This document shows, in pieces, positions 1 through 5,045 of a DNA stretch of 5,045 nucleotides. Numbering within the stretch: position 1 is the stretch's first letter; every line of letters begins with the position of its first letter. Origin of the DNA: Anaerolineales bacterium UBA2200 (lineage in GTDB: Bacteria; Chloroflexota; Anaerolineae; UBA2200); NCBI GenBank assembly GCA_002327925.1, contig DCVA01000035.1:1-5045 (forward strand), written 5' to 3'. The notes beneath the pieces are model-generated. The model saw only the letters and a list, made by a program, of their open reading frames with translations. It was not told the origin of the DNA and ran no database searches. The position numbers were made by a program, and so were the translations under genes.

Positions 1-30
1 ACGATGTGTTGGCGCAAGAACAGGTGGCGT

Positions 31-59
31 TTGCCGTGAGGCTGTGGTTGTGCTATACT
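31..59 (+). promoter_or_regulatory. Sigma-70-type promoter of the two-gene operon
   Basis: The -35 box TTGCCG (31-36) matches 4 of 6 consensus bases. An exact 17-bp spacer leads to the -10 box TATACT (54-59), which matches 5 of 6. A TG dinucleotide at 51-52 makes this an extended -10 element. Transcription would start near 66, giving an untranslated leader of about 60 nt before the GTG at 129. No operator-like palindrome was seen over the boxes, so the sequence gives no clue to a dedicated repressor. The call rests on box quality and spacing alone. Confidence 0.7.
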
Positions 60-116
60 CGAGATGGAGAAAGTGCGTAGGAGGCAGCTGGCGCTCAGGA
101 ACGCCGCACAACGAAT

Positions 117-123
117 GGAGGAG
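117..123 (+). promoter_or_regulatory. Ribosome binding site deciding a GTG start
   Basis: GGAGGAG ends 5 nt before the GTG at 129. This strong Shine-Dalgarno match supports the non-ATG start and leaves no need for another start codon. Confidence 0.8.
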
Positions 124-128
124 AAGGC

Positions 129-560
129 GTGACAAAGGAGGAGCTCGTTCTGGCGTCGCTCTCGCCAGCCAATGGTACACCTCACGGTCCGGTGCAAGTG
201 CAGAAGTTGTTGTTTCTGATCGACCGGAATCTTAGTGAGCTAATTGGCGGGCCGTATTTTCATTTCGCACCGTATCACTACGGGCCTTTCGACAAGGAGG
301 TCTACTCGACCCTGGATGTTTTGGCTGGCAACGGGGGCGTTCAGATTGACTGCGCAGGTGGCTATCGCTGCTACCGCCTCACCGTCACTGGTCAACAGGC
401 AGGAGAGAAGGCGCTTGAGACGCTGCCCGAGGCTGCGGGCAAGTATATTCGTGCCGCATCGTCACTGGTGCGATCCCTGTCCTTCGGGCAATTGGTCTCC
501 GCGATCTACAAGGCCTACCCTGAGATGCGCGTCAACAGTGTCTTCCGAGAGGACCAATGA
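129..560 (+). CDS. YwgA / SocA-Panacea-like protein (putative antitoxin or adaptor)
   Basis: This 143-aa soluble protein starts with GTG behind a strong ribosome site. Visible pattern: a helix with QKLLFLIDRN (25-34), then FHFAPYHYGPFDKEVY (44-59), then a helix and a G-G-VQI turn (61-73), a short beta stretch YRCYRLTVTG (79-88), and a C-terminal helix with IYKAYPEMRVNS (126-137). The order 'KLLFL... YGPFdkEvY... L...G.v' is that of the YwgA family and the related SocA/Panacea (DUF4065) fold. Known members of that wider group act as antitoxins, and SocA is also a proteolytic adaptor that presents its toxin SocB to ClpXP. The stop overlaps the next start (ATGA, 557-560), so the two proteins are probably translationally coupled and work together. 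There are no membrane segments or catalytic motifs. Family assignment is by motif reading; the role is inference. A winged-helix-like regulator is the main alternative. Confidence 0.72.
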   Translation: MTKEELVLASLSPANGTPHGPVQVQKLLFLIDRNLSELIGGPYFHFAPYHYGPFDKEVYSTLDVLAGNGGVQIDCAGGYRCYRLTVTGQQAGEKALETLPEAAGKYIRAASSLVRSLSFGQLVSAIYKAYPEMRVNSVFREDQ

Positions 561-1330
561 CTTCGATAGTGGGGATTCTATGCGGAGACGGGGTTGTGAT
601 CGGGGCTGACAGCTCCGCCACGTTTGGATCCAGCCTGCAGTGCCTTACTGTGGAGCAGCCGACGAGAAAAGTGCACATCGTGAACAATCGGGTGATTGTT
701 GCGGGAACCGGGCAGATTGGACTCGGCCAGCGCTTCACTGACGTGGTGAAGCGCCTCGACGATGCCAACTCGCTTAATTGCGCCCCGCTCGAAGCGGTCA
801 AGCAGGTCACGAGAAACGTCATTAAGGACTTCATGTCGACTAGTGCTCCCGCCAAGCAGTACGGTGCCCTCCTTGCCTTCGTCGCCAAAGACAAGCCATG
901 CCTTTGCGAGTTCGGGGTTGACGACCTCCAGCCGGAACTCAAGACCGAGGACATCTGGTACGTATCGATGGGGAGTGCTCAGCGCATAACTGACCCGTTT
1001 CTTGCTCTCATGAGGGAAGTGTACTGGGTCTCTGGTCCGCCTTCGCTGCAGGATGGTGTGTTCGCAGCAATGTGGACTCTGGATCATGCTATCTCCGTGA
1101 ACCCCGGGGGAGTAAATGGCCCTCCTTGCATCGCGACACTGAGCCAGCACAACGGAAAGCTTCGTGCAGAGTACGTGGAAGACGCTCAACTGTGGGAGCA
1201 CAAGCAGAGCGTGGTCGAGCTCAAGAAGCTGATGCGCGAATTCCGGCAGAGTCATCATGCGGAGCCGGCGCGACCGCTTCCAGAGGCGCCTTCGGCCGTG
1301 CCTGGCACGCGCAGTCAAGGAGATGTCTAG
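557..1330 (+). CDS. Proteasome-beta-like Ntn hydrolase (putative peptidase)
   Basis: This 257-aa protein belongs by its motifs to the proteasome/HslV N-terminal-nucleophile hydrolase superfamily. The start MTSIVGILCGDGVVIGADS resembles mature proteasome beta subunits. Removing Met1 would expose Thr2 as nucleophile without a propeptide. Asp18 (GADSSAT) and Lys38 (RKVHIV) sit where beta subunits carry Asp17 and Lys33. AGTGQIGLG (49-57), VSMGSAQRI (136-144, the GSG-like segment) and NPGGVNGPPCIATL (182-195, the SGG-like segment) follow in the expected order. The fold ends near residue 207. It is followed by a charged helix (about 212-232) and a Pro/Ala-rich tail (235-257) absent from HslV. A GAGAGG site (547-552) lies 4 nt before the ATG, which overlaps the upstream stop. 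The expected product is a ring-forming threonine peptidase in the cytoplasm. Its substrate and any unfoldase are not encoded here. It does not match HslV (TTI/TTVV start, about 175 aa), and assignment to Anbu or BPH cannot be decided by eye. Confidence 0.82.
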   Translation: MTSIVGILCGDGVVIGADSSATFGSSLQCLTVEQPTRKVHIVNNRVIVAGTGQIGLGQRFTDVVKRLDDANSLNCAPLEAVKQVTRNVIKDFMSTSAPAKQYGALLAFVAKDKPCLCEFGVDDLQPELKTEDIWYVSMGSAQRITDPFLALMREVYWVSGPPSLQDGVFAAMWTLDHAISVNPGGVNGPPCIATLSQHNGKLRAEYVEDAQLWEHKQSVVELKKLMREFRQSHHAEPARPLPEAPSAVPGTRSQGDV

Positions 1331-1431
1331 GCTCATGGACAGCGCCCGGTTCAGGTTGCCCACTCGGAGTCGCTCTGTGGAGGCTGTAAGGATTGGGCCA
1401 CAGTCGAGCTAGACGTGTGGCGTCGCTACTG

Positions 1432-1454
1432 CCGGGCCTTCCGGTGTCGCCCGG
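1432..1454. terminator. Weak GC hairpin in the convergent junction
   Basis: CCGGGC (1432-1437) pairs with GCCCGG (1449-1454) around an 11-nt loop. It lies between the Ntn-hydrolase stop (1330) and the lipoprotein stop (1492), where termination from both sides is expected. No T-tract follows on either strand, so it is not a canonical intrinsic terminator. The rest of the 161-bp junction (1331-1491) shows no gene, repeat or promoter. Confidence 0.2.
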
Positions 1455-1491
1455 TCGGTGCAGGTACTACTGGTGGGTTGTGAGGCGGGCA

Positions 1492-2886
1492 TCACCATTC
1501 CACCCACGCCCCGGCGTGATTGCTCCTGTCCAGCGTCCCACGCATCAGCTCGTCCGCCCCGTCCAGCACTCCTGCCTCGTCCGGCGGGTCGGCGCCCCAC
1601 CAGCAGCGGCTCACCGGGAGGCCGGCGCGCTGGCGCAGCGTCGCATCCCACGTTGTGCTGTCCAGGATGTTGCAGGAGCGGACGACGGGCGCGCTCTCGC
1701 CATAGACCAGCACACCCGTACCGTTGTAGCGCAGGGTACAGCTCATCACATCGCTCGCGGCCAGCGTGGCGAGGCCGTAGGTGCTGGTAAGAACGGATGA
1801 ATGGCGCATGGTCATCCCGGCGCCGTCGTTGATGCCACGACCGTAGAGCAGGGTGGCATAGTCCAGTGAGGCCAGCGCACCCGCACGAAGGTAGAGCGGT
1901 CCCCAGGTCCCCATTGCCGTGGTCAGCTCGCGGGTGATGGTGATGGGCTGAGACGCGGTGCCCATCGCGCTGAAACTGCCCCACAGGTCCCAGTGGTGAT
2001 CCCCCTCCATGGTCAGCTCTGTCCCCGCCGCCACGGTCAGGTAGTGCGTGGCGGTGAGCCCCACATTGCAGCCGATGCGCACCGTGCCGGGTCCCCAGGT
2101 CGTGTGCGCGCCCAGGGCCACGGGGCAGAGGGCCGTTACGGTTGGGCTAGCGGTGGGGGTGGCTGTGGCGCTGGGAGTCTCGGTTGGCGTGGCCGTCGAC
2201 GTCTCCGTGGGCGTCGGCTCGGGCGGGGTGGTGTAGGAAAGCAGCAGGAAGGGGTCCGAGCCGGTCCCGGCATAATCGGCCGTGCGGATGAAAACGTACT
2301 GGTTGCCAGCCGGCGCCAGATTGCCCACATCTGGTGAGCTCACAAGCGTGTACTTGCTGTCCCCGGTGAGGCTGATGCCTCCCGTGGCCACGGTCATGGT
2401 GTAGCAGGTGCCGGCGGTCCATCCATCGGACGTGGAGCGCAGGGTGCCCTCCAGCGTCGCCGACGCGCCGTAGGCCCCGTCATAGTTGGCCTCGGTCGTG
2501 TCGCAAAGCCCCTCGCTCCAGGCATAACGGTAAACCTCTACATTGAAATCCGTGCCAGACAGGTCGGTGTCGGCGCAAACGCCCAGCACGGCCGAGGTGA
2601 TCTCGGCGTCATCCGGAATCGATGCTGTGTCGAAATCGAGGTAGGCGCGATAGACGTAGTAGACCGTGCCGCCGGAAAGGTTCTGGCCGATTCGTGCCGT
2701 GCCGCCGGTGGCATCGCACCCCGCGGCAGTCGAGCGGGCGGTGGAGTAGGTGGCGTTCTGGCCGTAGACCTCACCATCGGAGGGGGAGGAGTAGATTGTG
2801 CTATCTACCGCCGCCTGAAGGGAGGCCCCGCGGCCGCAAGAGGCCAGCAACAGAGTTAGGGCGAGCATCAAGAGTTGGGTGAACAT
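1492..2886 (-). CDS. Secreted lipoprotein: CBM96/DNRLRE-like domain, Thr/Pro linker, beta-helix-like domain
   Basis: This 464-aa protein begins with a hydrophobic signal peptide (5-15) and lipobox L14-A-S-C17, so it is probably lipid-anchored outside the cell. Residues 27-218 hold a domain of the CBM96/DNRLRE type, with hallmark YRAYLDFDTASIPDDAEITSAVLGV (80-104) and the closing FLLLSYTTP (213-221). Residues 221-251 are a Pro/Thr/Glu/Ser linker (PTPTETSTATPTETP), flexible and possibly glycosylated. Residues about 280-455 show short beta strands and turns typical of a right-handed parallel beta-helix (HYLTVAAGTELTM, QPITITRE, NGTGVLVYGESAPVVRSCNI), ending in the common CWWGADPP motif (428-434). 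This points to polysaccharide binding or surface display; no catalytic residues could be assigned. The ATG at 2886 is chosen because AGGAGG lies 6 nt upstream and the signal peptide follows directly. The n-region MFTQ lacks the usual Lys/Arg. It lies downstream of a terminase on the same strand, so a phage-borne surface or tail-fibre origin is possible but not shown. Confidence 0.75.
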   Translation of the reverse strand: MFTQLLMLALTLLLASCGRGASLQAAVDSTIYSSPSDGEVYGQNATYSTARSTAAGCDATGGTARIGQNLSGGTVYYVYRAYLDFDTASIPDDAEITSAVLGVCADTDLSGTDFNVEVYRYAWSEGLCDTTEANYDGAYGASATLEGTLRSTSDGWTAGTCYTMTVATGGISLTGDSKYTLVSSPDVGNLAPAGNQYVFIRTADYAGTGSDPFLLLSYTTPPEPTPTETSTATPTETPSATATPTASPTVTALCPVALGAHTTWGPGTVRIGCNVGLTATHYLTVAAGTELTMEGDHHWDLWGSFSAMGTASQPITITRELTTAMGTWGPLYLRAGALASLDYATLLYGRGINDGAGMTMRHSSVLTSTYGLATLAASDVMSCTLRYNGTGVLVYGESAPVVRSCNILDSTTWDATLRQRAGLPVSRCWWGADPPDEAGVLDGADELMRGTLDRSNHAGAWVEW

Positions 2887-2892
2887 AACGCA

Positions 2893-2898
2893 CCTCCT
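2893..2898 (-). promoter_or_regulatory. Ribosome binding site fixing the lipoprotein start
   Basis: Minus-strand AGGAGG is followed by TG and CGTT, placing it 6 nt before the ATG at 2886. It overrules the longer reading frame that continues upstream to 3096 through repeat DNA. Confidence 0.85.
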
Positions 2899-2908
2899 GG
2901 TGTGAGAG

Positions 2909-2939
2909 ATTGCCACGCCCCGAGTACGGGGCTCGCAAT
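2909..2939. repeat. REP-like palindrome in the lipoprotein leader
   Basis: GCCCCG (2917-2922) pairs perfectly with CGGGGC (2927-2932) around AGTA. An outer stem ATTGC (2909-2913) / GCAAT (2935-2939) is separated by small internal loops. The minus strand reads as the short interspersed palindrome whose translation gives CHCEPRTRGVAIS, a type I recognise from many environmental bacterial genomes. It ends 10 nt upstream of the ribosome site, so a transcript starting further upstream would carry this hairpin in its leader. Confidence 0.75.
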
Positions 2940-3030
2940 GACAGACAAGTTGCCGGTGTGCCCTGATTGCGGGGCTCTCAATGACAGACAGGGTGCCGGT
3001 GCGCCCTGATTGCGGGGCTCGCAATGACAG
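2928..3030. repeat. 43-bp tandem direct repeat, about 2.4 copies
   Basis: Units start at 2928, 2971 and 3014, each with GGGGCTCNCAATGACAG. The first two complete units (2928-2970, 2971-3013) differ at 4 of 43 positions. The third is cut off after ATGACAG at 3030. Each unit ends in CCCTGATTGC before the next GGGGCTC, so the junction keeps a 4-bp GCCC/GGGC remnant of the palindrome seen intact at 2917-2932. The array appears to be tandem copies of one interspersed palindromic element with altered loops. It accounts for nearly half of the 251-bp gap between the terminase and lipoprotein genes. Confidence 0.85.
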
Positions 3031-3054
3031 GTGGCGAACGGCGGCCCGTGCGGC

Positions 3055-3076
3055 CCTTGCCGGGCATACGGCAAGG
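3055..3076 (-). terminator. Hairpin downstream of the terminase gene
   Basis: A perfect 8-bp stem, CCTTGCCG (3055-3062) with CGGCAAGG (3069-3076), encloses a 6-nt loop. It lies about 60 bp past the terminase stop in the direction of transcription. No T-tract follows, so it may be an RNA 3'-end stabiliser or a weak terminator. If transcription does stop here, the lipoprotein would need its own promoter, and I see none in 2887-3054. Confidence 0.35.
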
Positions 3077-3137
3077 CGGGTGCCTTCGGCATCCATCCGC
3101 CTGTGCGCAGCAGCGCCGAGACCCTGGGCGACAGCGC

Positions 3138-4718
3138 CTAGTCGCCCGGAGGGATGACCTCCGTCTCCCTCTCGACGCGCCAGTCCACGTCGTCCAGCAG
3201 GCTCACCAGGGCGGCGCTGACCAGCATGTCGTCGTGCACCCTCGGGTCGGCCACGCCCCAGCGCATCAGCCGCCCCGGGCCGGGCAGGACCTCGAACTCG
3301 CAGGCCGCGGCCTCGCGCCAGAACTGGGCCGTGTCGGCCGCTCCGTCATCGACATAATCCTTGAAGCGGCCGCCCTCGACCACAGCGACAAAGGCCCAGC
3401 CCAGGTCGCTCTTGCTGACGGCGGTGAACTCGAAGGGCAGCACAGGCCCACGGCGCGCGGGTCGGGCACGGGATGGTGCACTCGGCCCGGCAGCGCTCTT
3501 GCTCTCCGGGCGGGGGGCGCGCCCCAGCCGCCGGCTCAGGTAGGAGGCCACGCCGGCGCCCACGCCCGTAGCGTCGACGATGAGGTACAGGGGATGCCAC
3601 TGGCCCACTAGGTCGAGCAGGGCGGAGTACAGCTCGTGGTGCGGCATGCCGGTCCACCAGTAGCGGTTGAGCACGCGGTAGATGGGTCGGCCCAGCAGGG
3701 GATCGTCCACGCCGGCCAGGTCCACCTCGAACAGGGTGGCCACGGTCGAGTCGCGCCGCGGCTGCTCGGTGCGCAGCTCGGCTCCCTGCAGCTCTTCATC
3801 CTCTCCTGCCACGTCAACCGTGATGACATAAAACGAGGGACGGTCCCCTTCCTCCCGGCCGGCTGCCGCTTCTGCCGGGGTGCGGGCCCGCGGGTGATCG
3901 CCCTTCATCCTGGCCAGGCGCTCCGCGGTGAGCAGGCGGCCGGCGTCGTCGATCTCCTCCAGCAAGTACTGCGTAGCAACAATGGGGTGCCGGCTGCCCA
4001 GCCGGGCGATCTCCTTGCGCACATAGTCGCCGTAGGCGGGAACCGACTCGGCCACCACGGTCCAGGGCGCGGTAAAGACGCGCTGCACACCGTCGCCGGC
4101 CTCCTCCTGCCTGAGTTGGCGGATCACCTGGGCCAGCAGGGTGCGCGCGGTCCAGATGGTGCCGTAGAACACGGTGGTGACGTTGGTTGAGGCGCCCATG
4201 GGGGCGAAATCCTTGCTCCACTTGGCCGGGTCCACGTCCTGCGCCTCATCGCACTCTAGCAGGACCGTGGCCGTGGCGCCGACGACGTTGGCCCCCGGGT
4301 GGGCGGAGAAGAAGAAGCAACGGCACTTGCCGACACGGATGATATAGTCCTCATCGAGGTGCACCAGCTTGCGGGTGAAGCGGTTGTTGAGGCGGTCGTA
4401 CAGCCGCTGGCGCGAGTTGATGGTCTGCGGCTTGAAGGTGGGGCTGGCCTTGACCAGGGTGGCCGTGCTCTTCCACTGCAGGAGGGTCATCAGGTAGGCC
4501 TCTATGTGCGCCGAGAGCTCGTTCTTGCCCGCCTGGCGGCTCATGACCACGGCAAAGGTGAGGCCGCGGTTGTGCACCACGCTGTCGACGATGGCCAGGG
4601 CGGGGGCAAGCTGGTAGGGACGCAGAGGCCGCTCGAGTACGCCCTGGCTGAAGAGGCGGATGTCGCGCAGGACGGCGGTGATGACGGCGTTCAGCCGGGC
4701 CTGGCTAAAGCCGGTCAT
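3138..4718 (-). CDS. Phage-type terminase large subunit (TerL)
   Basis: This 526-aa protein has the size and motif order of a complete phage terminase large subunit, the motor that packages DNA into the capsid and cuts it to length. ATPase half: Walker A SRQAGKN (60-66) after a hydrophobic strand, Walker B TVLLECDEAQ (151-160) with Asp157 and the catalytic Glu158, and a coupling-type segment TTVFYGTIW (181-189). Nuclease half (RNase H-like): Asp302 in VITVDVAGED, Asp382 in LIVDATGVGAG, and Asp496/Asp497 in HDDMLVSAA. All expected acidic residues are present, so the gene looks intact. Residues about 401-424 form an Ala/Pro/Arg/Ser-rich insert between the second and third nuclease motifs. The start overlaps the upstream stop by ATGA (4715-4718) and has no clear ribosome site of its own, which suggests translational coupling. 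No small terminase or portal gene adjoins it. A domesticated packaging ATPase, for example in a gene transfer agent, is possible. Confidence 0.88.
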   Translation of the reverse strand: MTGFSQARLNAVITAVLRDIRLFSQGVLERPLRPYQLAPALAIVDSVVHNRGLTFAVVMSRQAGKNELSAHIEAYLMTLLQWKSTATLVKASPTFKPQTINSRQRLYDRLNNRFTRKLVHLDEDYIIRVGKCRCFFFSAHPGANVVGATATVLLECDEAQDVDPAKWSKDFAPMGASTNVTTVFYGTIWTARTLLAQVIRQLRQEEAGDGVQRVFTAPWTVVAESVPAYGDYVRKEIARLGSRHPIVATQYLLEEIDDAGRLLTAERLARMKGDHPRARTPAEAAAGREEGDRPSFYVITVDVAGEDEELQGAELRTEQPRRDSTVATLFEVDLAGVDDPLLGRPIYRVLNRYWWTGMPHHELYSALLDLVGQWHPLYLIVDATGVGAGVASYLSRRLGRAPRPESKSAAGPSAPSRARPARRGPVLPFEFTAVSKSDLGWAFVAVVEGGRFKDYVDDGAADTAQFWREAAACEFEVLPGPGRLMRWGVADPRVHDDMLVSAALVSLLDDVDWRVERETEVIPPGD

Positions 4719-5020
4719 TCGCAGTTCAGAAACGGCCCGTCGTTCAGCAGGCCCGTGTGCCTGTGGCCGAGCAGAGGGTCGAAGGCGGGGTCGGCCGCCG
4801 GGGGCCCTCCCCAGAGGGCCACGACCACCGCCCGGGAGAGGTCCAGCGTGTCCTCAAAGAGGATGGCGCAGCGCGTGCCGTCCACAGGCAGGTCGGCGCG
4901 GATGTGGTAGGCCACCGGCACGCCGGAGAGCACGGACTGCACGTAGCCGGTGATCTCGACGTCGGCCGTGTAGACGGCCGGGTCGAATCCGCGGATGCGT
5001 CCGAAATAGAGGATGGACAT
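4715..5020 (-). CDS. Small phage-like protein with HRHTG C-terminal motif, function unknown
   Basis: This 101-aa protein is preceded by GAGAGGAG 6 nt before its ATG, and its stop overlaps the terminase start. I do not recognise a named family. The body (1-72) alternates short beta strands and turns: SILYFGRIRGF, YTADVEITGY, VPVAYHI, GTRCAILFED, AVVVALWGG. That pattern, including 'GVPVAYHI... dGTRCAILF', resembles small OB-like beta-barrels of phage baseplate or tail-tip proteins. The C-terminus GHRHTGLLNDGPFL (85-98) resembles the H-x-HTG...DG endings seen in phage tail and fibre proteins. It has no signal peptide or membrane segment. Coupling to the terminase gene supports a phage origin but not a particular role; it does not look like a helix-turn-helix small terminase. 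Confidence 0.6.
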   Translation of the reverse strand: MSILYFGRIRGFDPAVYTADVEITGYVQSVLSGVPVAYHIRADLPVDGTRCAILFEDTLDLSRAVVVALWGGPPAADPAFDPLLGHRHTGLLNDGPFLNCE

Positions 5021-5026
5021 AAGGCA

Positions 5027-5034
5027 CTCCTCTC
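5027..5034 (-). promoter_or_regulatory. Ribosome binding site of the 101-aa gene
   Basis: Minus-strand GAGAGGAG ends 6 nt before the ATG at 5020 and supports this start. Only 11 bp remain beyond it, so no promoter can be judged. Confidence 0.75.
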
Positions 5035-5045
5035 GTACGTGTGTC

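Noticed and set aside
44..235. A 63-codon plus-strand open frame starting at 44
   Set aside because: It begins upstream of the -10 box, has no ribosome site, and overlaps the well-supported gene at 129 in another frame.
557..1330. Naming the peptidase HslV or PrcB
   Set aside because: The N-terminus is MTSIVG rather than HslV-type TTI/TTVV, the length is well above HslV, and there is no propeptide, alpha subunit or hslU beside it.
578..1363. Long antisense open frame opposite the Ntn hydrolase gene
   Set aside because: Its translation has no recognisable domain and is explained by high-GC third positions of the real gene on the other strand.
2886..2922. Alternative GTG start of the lipoprotein giving a basic n-region
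   Set aside because: An in-frame GTG upstream would add Arg-Arg before the hydrophobic core, but those Arg codons are the AGGAGG ribosome site itself, which is ideally spaced for the ATG.
2928..3030. CRISPR array
   Set aside because: The 43-bp units abut with no variable spacers, since the whole period is conserved, and no cas gene is present.
3636..4190. Plus-strand open frames opposite the terminase gene
   Set aside because: They are antisense shadows of a terminase whose motifs are complete; no ribosome sites or known motifs were seen.
4715..5020. Small terminase subunit upstream of TerL
   Set aside because: Its pattern is mostly short beta strands with an HRHTG ending, with no helix-turn-helix or coiled-coil as expected of TerS.

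Overview
The window is high-GC bacterial DNA with two parts that face each other. Three features suggest a Chloroflexota-like genome (Anaerolineae or Caldilineae type), but this is inference, not proof. They are a lipoprotein with a long Thr/Pro linker of the TPTETPT type, a CBM96/DNRLRE-like domain, and a short palindromic repeat whose translation reads CHCEPRTRGVAIS. Other high-GC environmental lineages remain possible.

Left part, plus strand (about 30-1330): a compact two-gene operon. A near-consensus sigma-70 promoter (TTGCCG, 17 bp, extended TGcTATACT) and a strong GGAGGAG ribosome site precede a GTG-started 143-aa protein of the YwgA / SocA-Panacea type. It overlaps by ATGA a 257-aa proteasome-beta-like Ntn hydrolase with Thr2, Asp18 and Lys38 all in place. 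No ATPase partner (HslU, Mpa/ARC) is in the window. The pairing of an adaptor/antitoxin-like protein with a self-compartmentalising-type peptidase is the most interesting part of the window.

Middle (1331-1491): a 161-bp convergent junction with no gene and one weak GC hairpin.

Right part, minus strand (5020 down to 1492): a phage-like block. A 101-aa protein with a possible OB-like body and an HRHTG...DGP tail-protein-like C-terminus overlaps by ATGA a complete large terminase (526 aa, Walker A and B, three nuclease acidic motifs). After a 251-bp gap comes a 464-aa secreted lipoprotein (lipobox LASC, CBM96/DNRLRE-like domain, Thr/Pro linker, beta-helix-like C-terminus). The gap holds 2.4 copies of a 43-bp tandem repeat and a palindrome just upstream of the lipoprotein ribosome site. 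Neither a small terminase nor a portal gene flanks the terminase here, so this is not a canonical head-packaging order. It may be a rearranged prophage, a remnant, or a phage-derived cluster.

The plus-strand operon looks less GC-rich by eye (two sampled lines about 53% and 65%) than the terminase (two sampled lines about 70% and 72%), which fits separate origins for the two halves.
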